A stretch of DNA of 64,000 bases from Papilionanthe hookeriana x Papilionanthe teres (GCA_022702705.1 CM040423.1:127152295-127216294); one strand, 5' to 3'; positions 35,430 through 47,794 are shown, counted from the stretch's first letter. Numbers and translations are program-made. Notes: a model not told the origin generated them from the letters alone.

Positions 35430-36260
35430 GTGTATGTCGTTGCTTTGTTGTATTTTGTTTTGTTGTTGTAATATCATTTTATCATTTTGTATGTCATGTC
35501 ATATGTCATGATGGGATGTCGTAGTCTGTATGTCTTGTTATTTCTTGTCATGTTGTAATGTTATTTTTATTATTGTAATATTGCTTTGTTATGCCATGAT
35601 GTCGTGGTGTTATTTTGTCAAGCTGTTATATTGTCATGATGATATTATCTTGTCGTGTCATTTGGTTTTATGTTTGTTTTGTTTGTTTTAATCTCATCAT
35701 TGTTTTGTGTTTGTTAAGGTTATTTTGTCGTCGTTGTGTTTTATTGTCATTTCTTTTGATTTATTATTGTTTTGTCTGGTTGTTGTTATTTTGATTTGTC
35801 ATTTGTTTTGGAAGTGTCGGTTTTATGTTAGAGATCATGTTGATATCAATGTCAATGATTTTTGTCGTGTCATGTCAAGTGTGTTTTTGTTTGTTTTGGT
35901 TTAGTATCATGTCATGTCATGTGTTATGTCGGGATGTCATAGTTTGTATGTTGTGTCATGTCATAATGTGATGTCGTAATGTCATAAAATGTCGTGATTA
36001 ATATCTTGATTTGTCATGAGATATTTTATCTCCTATGTCGTTATTATGCCGTGAGATACCTTCAATGATATCAAGAAGATATCATTACTTATTTATTTTT
36101 GTTATTTTGTTTATGATTTCATTTTGTTTTAAATTTTAGTTTTATGGTCATCTCAATTTTATTTTGTCATGTCATTTTGTCATTTATTTTATTTTGATTT
36201 AGTGTCATGTCATCATTTTGTTGTGGTATAGAAATTCATTGTATGTTGATGCCAATGTTA
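35430..36260. repeat. GTCATGTC-type degenerate array
   Basis: Irregular repeats of TGTCATGTCAT, TTATTTTGTC and GATGTCGTAGT words. The open frame at 35707-35904 is made of these repeats and is not called. Confidence 0.75.
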
Positions 36261-36599
36261 ATGATTTTATCGTATTATTTTAGATTTCGTGGCTAACCTA
36301 AAAGTTCAGTTATCTTTGTTGTCATGTAAGTTTTTATTTTGTTGTTTGTAGAAAGTTTAAGTTTTGTGGCTATCCTAAAAGTCATGGTTTTGTTGTCAAT
36401 GTTCCGTCGTCGATGTCCTGCAAAACAGAGTTAGCACACCCTATAACATGCAAAGAAAATCTAAACGAAACTTCATGTCATCATCCTGCAAGGAAAATAA
36501 AGTTAGAAACAATATCATATCAAGATATTTAGATTACCTGGTCAAAGTGTCTATTGATCCAGAGTTGTCAGATGTCCGAGTATGGTTGAAATGTCGATT

Positions 36600-38560
36600 T
36601 AGGTTTATGTCAGTTTATGTTTAAATTTTTATTTGTCTTCAATATTGATTTGGGTTGGATTGTCAATTTTTTAACTTTATGTCGAGTTAAGTTCAATGTA
36701 GGTCGAATTTTGAGAATTATGTCGTTTTATGTCGAGATATATTAAGTTTGGTTTGAAATGTCGATTAATGTCATTTAATGTCGGTATTTATTAAATTTTT
36801 GTTTAAAATGTCGATTAAAGTCGGTTAATAACGGTGTTTGTCGAATTTCATTTAAAATGTCAATTAACGTCGGTTAATGTCAGTGTTTGTTGAATTTGAT
36901 TTAAAATATCGGTTGATGTTAAATTATGTTTGAAATGTTAATTAATGTCAAATTATGTTTGATTATGTTTGGAATGTTGATTAATGTCGAATTATGTTGA
37001 GTTTCGTTTGAAATATCGGATTTATGTCAAATTTGTTGAGTTTTTTTTTGGAATGTTGGATTTATGTCGAATTTATTGAGTTTTGTTTGGAATGTCGAAT
37101 TTATGTCGGTTATGTCGATTTATGTTTGAAATGTCGGAATCATGTTGATTTGAGTTCAATTTTGTCCATCCTAAGGCTTATGTTGATTTAGATTCAATTT
37201 TGTCGATTTGAGTTGAACCTAAGGTTTATGTCGATTTAGATTCAATTTTGTCGATTTAGGTTTAATTTGAGTTGAACCTAAGGTTTACGTTGATTTAAAT
37301 TCAATTTTGTTGATTTATGTTCAATTTGAGTTGAACCTAAGGTTTATGTCGATTTAGGTTCAATTTGGGTTGAACCTAAGGTTCATGTCGATTTAGGTTC
37401 AATTTGGGTTGAACCTATAGTTTATGTCAACTTTTGTCTGTTTAAATTTGGCTTTGAGTTTAGTTATGGGTTTTATGTCGATTTGGGTTTGGTTTTGAGT
37501 TTTATGTCGATTTGAGTTTAGTTTTGAGTTTTATGCTGATTTGAGTTTGGTTAGGTTCATTGTCAGTTGAACCTAAGATTTATGTCAAGTTGAATTGAGT
37601 TAGGTTCATTGTCAGTTGAATCTAAGGTTTAGATTTTGACTTAAGTTTAATATGAGTTGAACTTAAGTTAGGTTTTGGTTTAGATTCAAGTTAGGTTGAA
37701 CGTAAGGTTTAGGTTAGACTTAGGTTCATGTCATGTTAAACCTAAGTATGGTTTGACTTAAGTCTAATATAGGTTAGACTTAAGTTAGGTTTTTGGGTTA
37801 GGTTCATGTCAGGTTGAACCTAAGTATGGTTTGACTTAAGTCTAATATGGGTTAGACTTAAGTTAGGCTTTTGGGTTAGGTTCATGTCAAGTTCAACCTT
37901 AGTATGGTTTGACTTAAGTCTAATATGGGTTAGACTTAAGTTAGGTGTTTGAGTTAGGTTCATGTTAGGTTGAACCTAAGAATGGTTTGACTTAAGTTAG
38001 GTTTGGGTTAGACTTAGATTTATGTTAGGTTGAACCTAAGTATGGCTTGTCTTAAGTCTACTATGGGTTAGACTTAAGTTGGGTTTGAGTTAGACTTAGA
38101 TTCATGTTAGTTTGAACCTAAGTAAGGCTTGACTTAAGTCTACTATGGTTTAGACTTAAGTTAGGTTTAGGTTAGACTTAGAATTATGTCAGATTGAATC
38201 TAAGTATGATTTGACATAAGTCTAATGTGGGTTAGACTTAAGTTAGGTTTATTTAGACTTAGGTTCATGTCGGGTTGAACCTAAGTTTGATTTTGAATTA
38301 AGTCTGATATGGGTTAGACTTAAGTTCAGGTTTAGGTTTGACTTAGATTCATGTCAGGTTGAACCTAAGTTTGGTTTGACTTAAGTCTAATGTAGGTCAG
38401 ACTTAAGTTAGGTTTAGGTTTGACTTAGGTTCAGTGTCGGGTTGAACCTAAGTTTGGTTTGACTTAAGTCTAATGTAGGTTAGACTTAAGTTTGGTTTAG
38501 GTTATGTTAGATTCGATGTAAGTTGAACCTAAGGTTTAGGTTAACTTGAGTTCAAGTTAG
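36600..38560. repeat. Palindromic-word array (TTGAACCTAAGG / GACTTAAGTC)
   Basis: Repeats built from words and their reverse complements: AGGTTCAA with TTGAACCT, and AGACTTAAGT with ACTTAAGTCT. The period drifts from about 35 to 80 bp. Confidence 0.8.
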
Positions 38561-38579
38561 ATTGTATTCGGAGTTATAT

Positions 38580-39360
38580 TAGATTTAATATGGGTTAAGT
38601 TTGATTGTTTAAGGTTAATTAAACCTAATTTAGGTAAGGTTTAATGACTTAATTAGACTTGTTTAAGGTTAATTAAAGCTAATTTAGGCAAGGTTTAATT
38701 GATTAATTAAACTTAATATGGGTTAAGTCTAATTGTTTAAGGTTAATTAAACCTAATTTAGGTAAGGTTTAATTGATTAATTAGACTTAATATGGGTTAA
38801 TTCTAATTTGTTTAAGGTTAATTAAACCTAATTTAGGTAAGGCTTAATTGATTTAATTAGACTTATTATGGGTTAAGTCTAATTGTTTAAGGTTAATTAA
38901 ACCTAATTTAAGTAAGGTTTAATTGATTTAATTAGACTTAATATGGGTTAAGTCTAATTGTTTAAGGTTAATTAAACCTAATTTAGGTAAGGTTTAATTG
39001 ATTTAATTTGACTTAATATGGGTTAAGTCTAATTGTTTAAGGTTAATTAAAACCTAATTTAGGTAAGGTTTAATTGATTTAATTAGACTTAATATGGGTT
39101 AAGTCTAATTGTTTAATGTTAATTAAACCTAATTTATGTAAGGTTTAATTGATTTAATTAGACTTAATATGGGTTAAGTCTAATTGTTTAAGGTTAATTA
39201 AACCAAATTTAGGTAAGGTTTAATTGATTTAATTAGACTTAATATGGGTTAAGTCTAATTATTTAAGGTTAATTGATTAATTAGACTTAATATGGGTTAA
39301 GTCTAATTGTTTAAGGTTAATTAAACCTAATTTAGGTAAGGTTTAATTGATTTAATTAGG
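38580..39360. repeat. ~75-bp tandem array
   Basis: About ten units with GACTTAATATGGGTTAAGTC and GGTTAATTAAACC, both near-palindromes, at about 75-bp spacing (for example 38945, 39020, 39096). Confidence 0.85.
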
Positions 39361-39499
39361 TCTAATGGGTTAGACATAATTAGGGTTTAGGTTTGATTAA
39401 GTCTAATTTAGTTAAGACTTAATAGTTTAATTAGGTCTAATGGGTTAGATCTAATTAGGGTTTATGTTTGATTAAATTTAATGTAATAAAGGTTTAACT

Positions 39500-40270
39500 T
39501 TAATTAAATAAGTTTAAAAGATGTTTTAAACCTAATTAAGTCTAATTTTGTCATTTTAGACTTAATTAATTAAGCTTAAGGTTTAAATTTAGTTAAATAG
39601 GTTTAAATGACGTTTTAAACCTAATTAAGTCTCAGTTTATCATTTTAGACTTAATTAAATAGGTTTAAATGATGTTTTAAATCTAATTAAGTCTAATTTT
39701 GTCATTTTAGACTTAATTGATTATGCTTAAGGCTTAATAGGTTTAAATGATGATTTAAACCTAATTAAGTTTAATTTTGTCATTTTAGACTTAATTGATT
39801 AAGCTTAAGGTTTAATAGGTTTAAATGTTGTTTTAAACCTAATTAAGTCTAATTTTATCATTTTAGACTTAATTGATTATGCTTAAGGTTTAATAGGTTT
39901 AAATGATGTTTTAAATCTAATTAAGTCTAATTTTGTCATTTTAGACTTAATTGATTATGCTTAAGGTTTAATAGGTTTAAATGATGTTTTAAACCTAATT
40001 AAGTCTAATTTTGTCATTTTAGACTTAATTGATTATGCTTAAGGTTTCATAGGTTTAAATGATGTTTTAAACATAATTAAGCCTAATTTTGTCATTTTAG
40101 ACTTAATTGATTAAGCTTAAGGTTTAATAGGTTTAAATGATGTTTTAAACCTAATTAAGTCTAATTTTGTCATTTTAGACTTAATTAATTAAGCTTAAGG
40201 TTTAATAGATTTAAATGATGTTTTAAACCTAATTAAGTCTAATTTTGTCATTTTAGACTTAATTGATTAT
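39500..40270. repeat. ~77-bp tandem array
   Basis: About nine to ten units with TAATTTTGTCATTTTAGACT and GGTTTAAATGATGTTTTAAA. It is a different unit from the preceding array but shares its TTAGACTTAATT word. Confidence 0.85.
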
Positions 40271-40869
40271 TTGCCATTAGCCTAACATAGACTAGATTCA
40301 TTTCAAACTTAGATTTTTGAAGGAAATAAGCTAAGTTTATGTAAAGGTGATTTTTAGGATTAAAATTATTTAATTAATAAAGAATTTTATTCCTAAATTT
40401 TAACATATTATTCAAAATTATTTTTATGACATAGAAATGATTTTCTTAGGGTTATTTTCTGTTGCCCTAACATTTCTAACCATTTTTATTTTATTTTTCT
40501 TAATTTTCATTTTCTTATAATTATTTATTTGAAATAATTATAAAATGACTTGAAAATTAGAAAAAAAGTGTCCTAGACATGTTTTCTGTCCTTGGAAAAA
40601 TCATGAAACATTCCTAAGAGCATAAAGATAAATGCCTCAAAGTTTCATATTTTTTTTATTTACAAATAATTTTTAATAATTAAAATACTCCAGAGAGTAT
40701 TTAATTATTTAAAAATTAAATAATGGAAATAAAATTATGATTTTTATTTCATAAATTTCTTCTCATTTTGCTCTTTCCAGAGGTATTTTTGTTATATTTT
40801 TGTGATTTATATTTAAAAAGTTATGAATTTTTTATTGTTTTAAGGTTAAAAACAGATTTTTAACCAATT

Positions 40870-41012
40870 TCCCGCCGCCAAAGTGATCCCCACGCCGACG
40901 CGTGTCCTCAGATCTGTCGAAGAGCGGGAAAATCCACTGCGGGAGACCGAACAGAGGACACCACGCGGTTTGATCAGCGCCGTCCGTTCCAAAACACGGG
41001 AACGAACGGCGG
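40870..41012. promoter_or_regulatory. CpG-rich island in the related LTR
   Basis: CCCGCCGCC...CGGCGGTGAT lies in the same place relative to the AATATCTCACTCA block as the islands of the intact Tat LTRs. It is a possible promoter or leader region, by position only. Confidence 0.35.
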
Positions 41013-42539
41013 TGATAAATCCACTTTAATTCCAGAAAAATTCATAACCGTTAAATTTCAAATGTTAATATCTCACTCATTTCTTGATGAAATTGAGTGA
41101 TTTTTGAACCTATGGAATCATCTAAACATGTAGAATATATCTATATGGTGATGCAACATTTCTGGGCTAGTATAACACATGATATTTCAAAAATATGAAT
41201 TATTTTAAGAAAAATAATTTCATACCTTTGCCACAAGTAAATCAAGCTTTATCACACCTTGTAGTTGTCTTCTAAGACTCCAGAGGAAGATTGTTGCTGC
41301 ACCAATTTGGTTTAAAAGTCTGCCTCAGAGGAGAATTTTAAGAAGGTGGCTGGTTTGGGCTGTTTTTGAATTTTGATCAAATTGGCTCGATTAGGCTCAA
41401 TCTATGGCTTGGGTTTGATCAAAATGGATTGCTATGACTCTTGGGAAGAGTTTTTGTGTTAGGAGCCAGAAGATTTGAGCAGCCTATAGGTCTCACTAAA
41501 TTTTTTTCTTCTTCTTAGTAAGGCTCGGGTATGACCTTATTTATAGCCATGGGGAGGCCATGGCTTGGCTTAGGCTGTACTAAGGGAGTTGTTATCTTCC
41601 CTATTAATGAATTGAAGATAAAATTTTGACTGAGGGGATAACTATGGTTGTCTCTCCAAAGTTCTCCATCATGAGCTCATTGTTTTGGCTCCTTTCCATT
41701 GGATCATGCATGAGGTGGTTTAGCTCTTTGTAATGAGCTGTAATTTCTCTTCCTCATGAGCTTACAAGTCACCCATTAGCTTTGGCAAATGGTGACACAT
41801 ATGTTTCCCCCTCATGATTTCATTTAACCATGGTGAGGAGTGGAGTTTAAGCTTTGTTCCCTTCCCATTGGTTAGTTTAGGAGGTGGGAAATATTCCTTA
41901 AGTGTTGGTCGGCCACCTCATTGTTAAGTAGAGGTGAGTCATGGCTTAGAATGAAGGAGAAAGAGCCACCTCATTTTATTCACCATGATGGGAGTTAACC
42001 CATGGTTAGCCATAATTTAAGCTAAGTTTTGTCATGTGTTAATTATGTCTTATGATGAGTTTAATTTAGTTATAACTTTAATTAATTATGGGAAGGTCAT
42101 GTGTCATTTCCATTTTAATTAATTATGTTATTAAAAATTGTTGAAAATTATTTCATTAATCAATTTATTAAATGAAAATAATTTCAAATTAACTAATTTA
42201 TTAATTTTATCATTTTTATTTAATTTTATCATTTTATGATTTTAATTTAATTTTCATTTTAATTAATTATGTCATTTAATTAAAATACTGAAAATTAAAT
42301 CATTAATTAATTTAATTAATCAAAATAATTTTGAAATTAATTATTTTATTAATTTTGTTGTTTTTATTTCATTTTTTACCTATTTTGATTAAAATAGATA
42401 AGTGTTGACCAATTTTGATTTAGGTTGACTTCAAGTCGACCTAAATTGATCAATTTAATTTCAAGATCTCCAATGTGACCTTTTTCAACTTTGTCATTAT
42501 TGATTTGATCACAATATTTGTGATTTTATCATTGTGGGG

Positions 42540-43690
42540 TTTTAAACAAGTCATTGGGTCAAAGGGTTGACGTATGGGGTCAACAGATTTGGTCATTGGG
42601 TTTAATTTGGTCATTTTGACCAAAGTTGACTTTTTAGGTAAAAAGGGTGACCTATGGGGTCAATAGGGTTGGTCATTGGGTCTGGTTTGACCATTTTGAC
42701 CAAAGTTAACTTTTTAGGTCAAAAGGGTGACCTATGGGGTCAACATGGTTGGTCATTGGGTCTGGTTTGACCATTTTGACAAAAGTTGACTTTTTAGGTC
42801 AAAAGGGTGACTTATGGGTCAACGAGATTGGTCATTGGGTCCGGTTCGACCATTTTGACTAAAGTTGACTTTTTAGGTCAAAAGGGTGACCTATGGGGTC
42901 AACAGGGTTGGTCATTGGGTCTGGTTTGACCATTTTGACCAAAGTTGACTTTTTAGGTCAAAAGGGTGACCTATGGGATCAACAGGATTGGTCATTGGAT
43001 CTGGTTTGACCATTTTGACCAAAGTTGACTTTTTAAGGCAAAAGGGAGACCTATGGGGTCAACGGTGTTGGTCATTGGGTCTGGTTTGACCATTTTGACC
43101 AAAGTTGACTTTTTAGGTCAAAAGGGTGATCTATGGGGTCAACAGGGTTGGTCATTGGGTTTGGTTTGACCATTTTGACCAAAGTTGACTTTTTATGTCA
43201 AAAATGTGACCTATGGGGTCAATAGAGTTGGTCATTGGGTTTGGTTTGATCATTTTGACCAAAGTTGACTTTTTAGGTCAAAAAGGTGACTTGGTAGGTC
43301 AACTGGGTTGGTCATTAGGTCGCGTTTGTCGACTATTTTGACCAAAGTTGACTTTTAGGTCAAAAGGGTGGCTATGGGGTCAACGGGGTTAGTCATTGGA
43401 TCTAGTTTGACCATTTTGACCAAAGTGAACTTTTAAGTCGAAAGGGTGACTTATGGGGTCGATAGGGTTGGTCATTGGGTGCTGTTTGACCATTTTGACC
43501 AAAGTTGACTTTTAGGTCAAAAAGGTGACTATGGGGTCAACATGGTTAGTCATCGGGTCCGGTTTGACCATGTTGACCAAAGTTGACTTTTTATGTCAAA
43601 AGGGTGACTATGGGGTCAACAGGGTTGGTCATTAGGTTCGGTTTGACCATTTTGACCAAAGTTGACTTTTTAGGTCAAAAGGTATTGACT
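42540..43690 (-). repeat. ~80-bp W-box-rich tandem array at the start of U3
   Basis: About 14 units at ~80-bp spacing, marked by GGTTGGTCATTGGGT (near 42590 to 43627). Each unit carries about five TTGAC(C/T) cores on the two strands (TTTGACC, TTTTGACC, GTTGACT, GGTCAA, GGTCAA), the core bound by WRKY factors. For this minus-strand LTR it occupies the first ~1.2 kb of U3. Confidence 0.85.
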
Positions 43691-43712
43691 CATTATAAAA
43701 ATGAGGTTAACA

Positions 43713-44401
43713 GAGAAGTTAGCCCCCAGTTGGTGGGAATCAATGAAACTCTAGAGTGAGAGACTGGTATCTTCCCTACCTAACCATGTTCAAAAGGATA
43801 AAAATTTCAAATTATCCTATGTTTTTTATAGAACCAAGTAAGGGTAAAGAACACATTTGCTTCTATCTGTCACAACAAATTTAAATACTTCCACAACAAT
43901 ACTTTAATAATTATTACTACTTCATAAAAGGAAAGAAAAAGATATTCTAGTTAATAGTGTTTTACATACAGATGTTATTAGTTATTATAATTTTAATTTT
44001 TCGTTAACATTTTATTAAGGAAATTTCAAAAGACAAATCAACTTTCAAAATTTTTCAAAATCGAGACATACTTTCAAAAGCCAATTAAAAAAAGTAAAAA
44101 GATAATTTTCCGATTCCTTTAAAGATTTTCATATTTTCCTCATGGGTTCGATATCTCGGGTTTAATCGAAGAGTTCTACATTATTGATAAACGATACGTA
44201 TACTTGCAGTAGTATCTACATTATAAATCAAAATCATAAGCATATATATCCAGCGGGATCAAGTTTTTGGTGTCGTTGTCAATTTTCATATCATATTTGT
44301 AAGTATAAATATCAGGTAGATCAGGGGGATAATATGACCCTACCTTATATCAGATGTAAACATTTGATTTCTTAATAAAGTAGTTTCTTTCTCAAAAAAA
44401 G

Positions 44402-44415
<14 letters not shown>
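43713..44415. other. Remnant of the related element's internal end and unassigned AT-rich DNA
   Basis: The first ~40 bp carry the polypurine-like tract (minus CTGGGGGC). The rest has no open frame longer than ~60 codons and no domain. Where the retroelement ends is not visible. Confidence 0.4.

Positions 44416-44458
<43 letters not shown>
44416..44458. repeat. (TA)n microsatellite
   Basis: An uninterrupted AT dinucleotide run after a poly-A stretch. Confidence 0.9.
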
Positions 44459-44461
<3 letters not shown>

Positions 44462-44795
44462 CTTATTATCAAAATATACGCAAATTCGATTTAGATTCCC
44501 GATTTTCCTTATGGTTCGCGATCAACCTTCTTTTGCGTTATGAATTTCGGGCCTGTCGCTTCAGCTTCGGGCTCACAGGCCTGCGTCTTTTCAGCTTTGA
44601 TTGCTTCCTACTTATATATATATATATTCAAATCTTATTATCAAAGTATACGCAAATTCGATTTAGATTCCCGATTTTCCTTATGCTTCGCGATCAATCT
44701 TCTTTTGCCTTATGAATTTCGGGCCTGTCGCTTCACCTTCGGGCTTACAGGCTCGCATCTTTTCAGCTTCGACCGCCCCCCTACTTCTTAAGCTT
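44459..44795. repeat. 172-bp tandem duplication
   Basis: Unit 1 starts at 44459 and unit 2 at 44631, both with AATCTTATTATCAAA and CGATTTAGATTCCCGATTTT. The second unit ends near CTTTTCAGCTTCGACC. Open frames here are shadows of the repeat. Confidence 0.85.
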
Positions 44796-44867
44796 TCCAG
44801 CTTCGGCCCGCCGGGCTTATAGGCCCGAAACTTGGCCAAATAAAACTTTTAAATTTTTTATCTTGGT

Positions 44868-44940
44868 TAGGATTCGAACTCTGTCGCTGCCACTTGAAGA
44901 AAAATGACCAGCTAACTAAGTTGAGCTTAACTAATACAAT
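44868..44940 (-). repeat. tRNA-like or SINE-like fragment (weak)
   Basis: The minus strand reads AAGCTCAACTTAGTTAGC about 40 bp before GAGTTCGAATCC, resembling the A and B boxes of a polymerase III promoter. No cloverleaf is convincing, so it is not called as a tRNA gene. Confidence 0.3.
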
Positions 44941-45089
44941 ATATGGGTTTATATTATACTTATTGAAATAATAATGATAAATTAACTATTATGAATATAT
45001 TGATATGTATGCCCAAAAAAATGAAAAAAACTTTATATATGGATATTTTCGGACGACAAAAATAGTCTCGCTAGAAAATAGGAGGGCAA

Positions 45090-46230
45090 CTTTTATGCCA
45101 CCACAAATTTTTCATCATCTGACATGAATCTCGTGGAGTGACTCAAATCTTGTGACAATCTCTTGAACAAGAACATTCAAACCTCTATTAAGAGTCATCC
45201 AGAACTCCAATTTCAAAAAATTTATATTGAAACTGACCGACTCAATGAGACCAACCTAATGATATAAAAACTAGTCTAATAAGAGTCAAACCAAGCCCAT
45301 ATCAAGTCATTAAAACACACTTAAAATATTTCCAGACAAATTTAGAAGGTCAAACAGACATTGAAGATAGCAAATTTATAGTCGAATCGAACGTCTAGAC
45401 AAGACAAGTCTAACAAAGCCAAGATTGCTCAATTCCGACATCGTTAAGGCACTTAAATGTCGATCAAATGTCATTTGATCGAAGGAAGTTCTCCGGACGG
45501 TCCGATAAAAATGGTTTATATTTCTGCACTAATGCACCTATAACACTATGAATAGAGCCTCACCTCTATCATGAGGACGAAGCTTGAGTTTTGAGAGAGA
45601 ACTTGAGGTTTTGAGAAGGAGTTGAAGCCTAACATTATCTCTGCCATCGTCGATCGCCAGCGGCAGCCGTTAACCAATGCCGATCACTGTCGACCACCCT
45701 CGACCGTTGTCGACCGTCATCGACTGCCGCCAACCACCGCCGATTATCATCAATCATCTCCGATCGCCGTTGACCACCGCATACTGCCGTCGACACCCAC
45801 CGACCGCCGCCGATCACCACCGACCTACATCGACCTCTGCAAACCGTCGTCAACCATCACCGATCGCCGTCGACCACCGTTAAAATCCGTCGACCCCAGC
45901 TGGCAGCCGTCGACCACCGCGGACCTCCTTTGACCTCTACCGACCGTTGTCGACCACCGTCGACCGCCGTTGACCACCGTTAATTACCGTCACCCACCGC
46001 TAACCATCATCGATTACCACCAACTACACACTGTTAGTCAACATTGTAACTTAGAAAATAGAGTAACCCTCTGTGAAACAAGGATTTCTATAATCATTAA
46101 CTTACAGTGGATTTTTACAACTAGGTTATGCCCCGTTGTTTTTTCCCTTTACGGATTTTTCCATGTAAAAACTTCTAATGTCATTACTGATTGTTTTCTT
46201 TAATCTGAGTGTGCGTTGAATTCTCGTGCA
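45090..46230 (+). mobile_element. Copia-LTR-like remnant
   Basis: The 3' part (46040-46200) has the layout of many plant Ty1/copia LTR ends: CAGTGGATTTTTAC, a T-rich stretch, GGATTTTTCCATGTAAAAAC, then TTACTGATTG. A TATGAATAG box precedes it near 45549. No PBS, gag or pol follows. Boundaries are uncertain. Confidence 0.4.
45636..46020. repeat. GC-rich CGACC/CCGTCGACCACCG simple array
   Basis: Degenerate repeats of CCGTCGACCACCG-like words with 3-bp-based periodicity. All six frames stay fairly open because of the repeat. The long open frames here (for example 45622-45933) are Thr/Asp/Pro/Arg repeats with no domain and are not called. Confidence 0.8.
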
Positions 46231-47005
46231 ATGCTAAGATAATAATCCATTGCTCTATCACCACGAATTTTTTAGCACGCATCAAAGCTTGCCTTTTAAG
46301 AATTGCCACTGAAATCTCCATTGTACAAAATAAAGAATACAAAAAAATATCCTTAGTAGGAGTATTTCTGGTCTTGCACCCAAAATGGTATTAACCTTGT
46401 TGTTTTGTATTAATGAAAATTAGCATAACCAAATCATTAAATTCACTTTAAAATTTCATGTTACTATAATAAAATTCTTATAAAATTACTCCTGGCCTAT
46501 AATTTATTGATTATTACGTTAGATATAATGTCCAAAATTAAGTTTCATCCTCCTAGATGATACAATATAAAATTTTGTCAATGAGGCTCTCTCAAATCTC
46601 ACATAAACTTTCTAATATACAACACCAAGAAATTTGAATGGTGATATTTCATTGTCTTAAAAGAATAAAAAAATGCGCACGTTTGAGAACTCGAAAGTGA
46701 AAGAGATTGGAAACGTAAATAGTTTAGAATAATCTATACAAAAATAGAGAAAATCACCACATTAAAAAAAAAGATTTTTGTTGATATAATCGAACAAACT
46801 ATACCCACTTTAACGGTCAATCGAAGGAAATATTCAGTATATCAAGAAAGAGTTGAATGCAAATACTAAGCCATATAGCATGAAACATGCTTTCTCAGAA
46901 AAATAGAGGGAATGCATATTATAAAAAGTTTGATTTAGAGACATTTACTCTTAATATGATTTTAAGGAAAGTAGAAATTGCAATATTTGGCAATTAGATG
47001 TGTAT
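46231..47005. other. AT-rich intergenic DNA, no gene seen
   Basis: No conserved frame, RNA gene or clear repeat boundary. Confidence 0.5.
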
Positions 47006-47425
47006 ATCAACCAAATTGACTCGTGAGCTGAGCTAGGCATAGCTCGATAAATGGCTCCTATGTAGAGCTCAATGAGCTAACAAGCCAAGCTCAAGCTAGC
47101 CCTTACTCGACTCGTCAGCTCGTTATTTGGCTCATTTAAAAGAAATTAAAATAAAATTTACTCAAAATATGTTAAAATTTAAAACTTTTATCTTAAAGTT
47201 AATATAAATATTTAAAAAATATATATTTTACATCTAATATCAACTGATTTTTAATTATTTCATAGTTGATCATTCTATATCATTTATTATAACATTAATT
47301 TTAAGTAATATTATTTTTTCTCTTCATAATAAATAATTCAACTCAAATTTGTAGGACTAAGCTCAAGCTCAAGCTCTTGTGGAGGTTAGCTTGAGTTTGA
47401 TTGGGCTCGTTTACACTCCTTACTT
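47006..47425 (-). repeat. AGCTCAAGCTC-type dispersed repeat
   Basis: GAGCTAACAAGCCAAGCTCAAG at the left, and AAGCTCAAGCTCAAGCTC with GGGCTCGTTTACACTCC at the right, flank an AT-rich core. A related piece lies at 49290-49500. It looks like a common plant dispersed repeat. The class is unknown. Confidence 0.4.
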
Positions 47426-47432
47426 GCAATGA

Positions 47433-47785
47433 AGGGAACAGCTTTGTATTTTATGTGATTTGCCTTATTTTTTTCTGTTTAGTAATAGACGTTATTATGA
47501 TTCCTAAGATTTTTGTTCACCAAATAACATCTAAATTTGTTTATTTTCTTAGATGGATAATTTAGTGCTCATTCTCATATTTTCCATGAAACATTCAGAT
47601 AATGAGGAAAAGGGAACAGGTTTGTATTTTATGTGGTTTGCCTTATTTTTTTCTGTTTAGTAATAGACGTTATTATGATTCCTAAGATTTTTATTCACCA
47701 AATAACATCTAAATTTGTTTATTTTCTTAGATGGATAATTTAGTGCTCATTCTCATATTTTCCATGAAACATTCAGATAATGGAG
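47433..47785. repeat. 178-bp tandem duplication
   Basis: Units start at AGGGAACA 47433 and 47611 and are almost identical through AAACATTCAGATAATG. Confidence 0.9.
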
Positions 47786-47794
47786 CCATTATTC

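Larger units (their letters stand above)
34991..43712 (-). mobile_element. Lone ~8.7-kb LTR of a second, related Tat-type element (truncated)
   Basis: Homology to the Tat LTR is clear in islands. 35268-35345 (CTATAGTTAATTACATC, AAAACTCCCGATTA) matches 2985-3065, 41065-41160 (AATATCTCACTCA ... CTATATGGTGATG) matches 7185-7290, and the end AAAATGAGGTTAACA matches the Tat end AAAATGAGGTCAACA. A polypurine-like tract (minus CTGGGGGC) directly after 43712 shows it is a 3' LTR in minus orientation with its internal region lost. The left boundary TGTATCATG at 34991 is my best guess. No target-site duplication is seen. Most of its length is tandem arrays. Confidence 0.75.

Noticed and set aside
34991..43712. 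Calling this a solo LTR formed by recombination
   Set aside because: A polypurine-like tract follows its right end and no target-site duplication flanks it, so a truncated element fits better.
45622..45933. 103-codon Pro/Arg/Thr-rich frame
   Set aside because: It is a translation of a simple GC-rich array. Other frames are equally open and there is no domain or expression signal.
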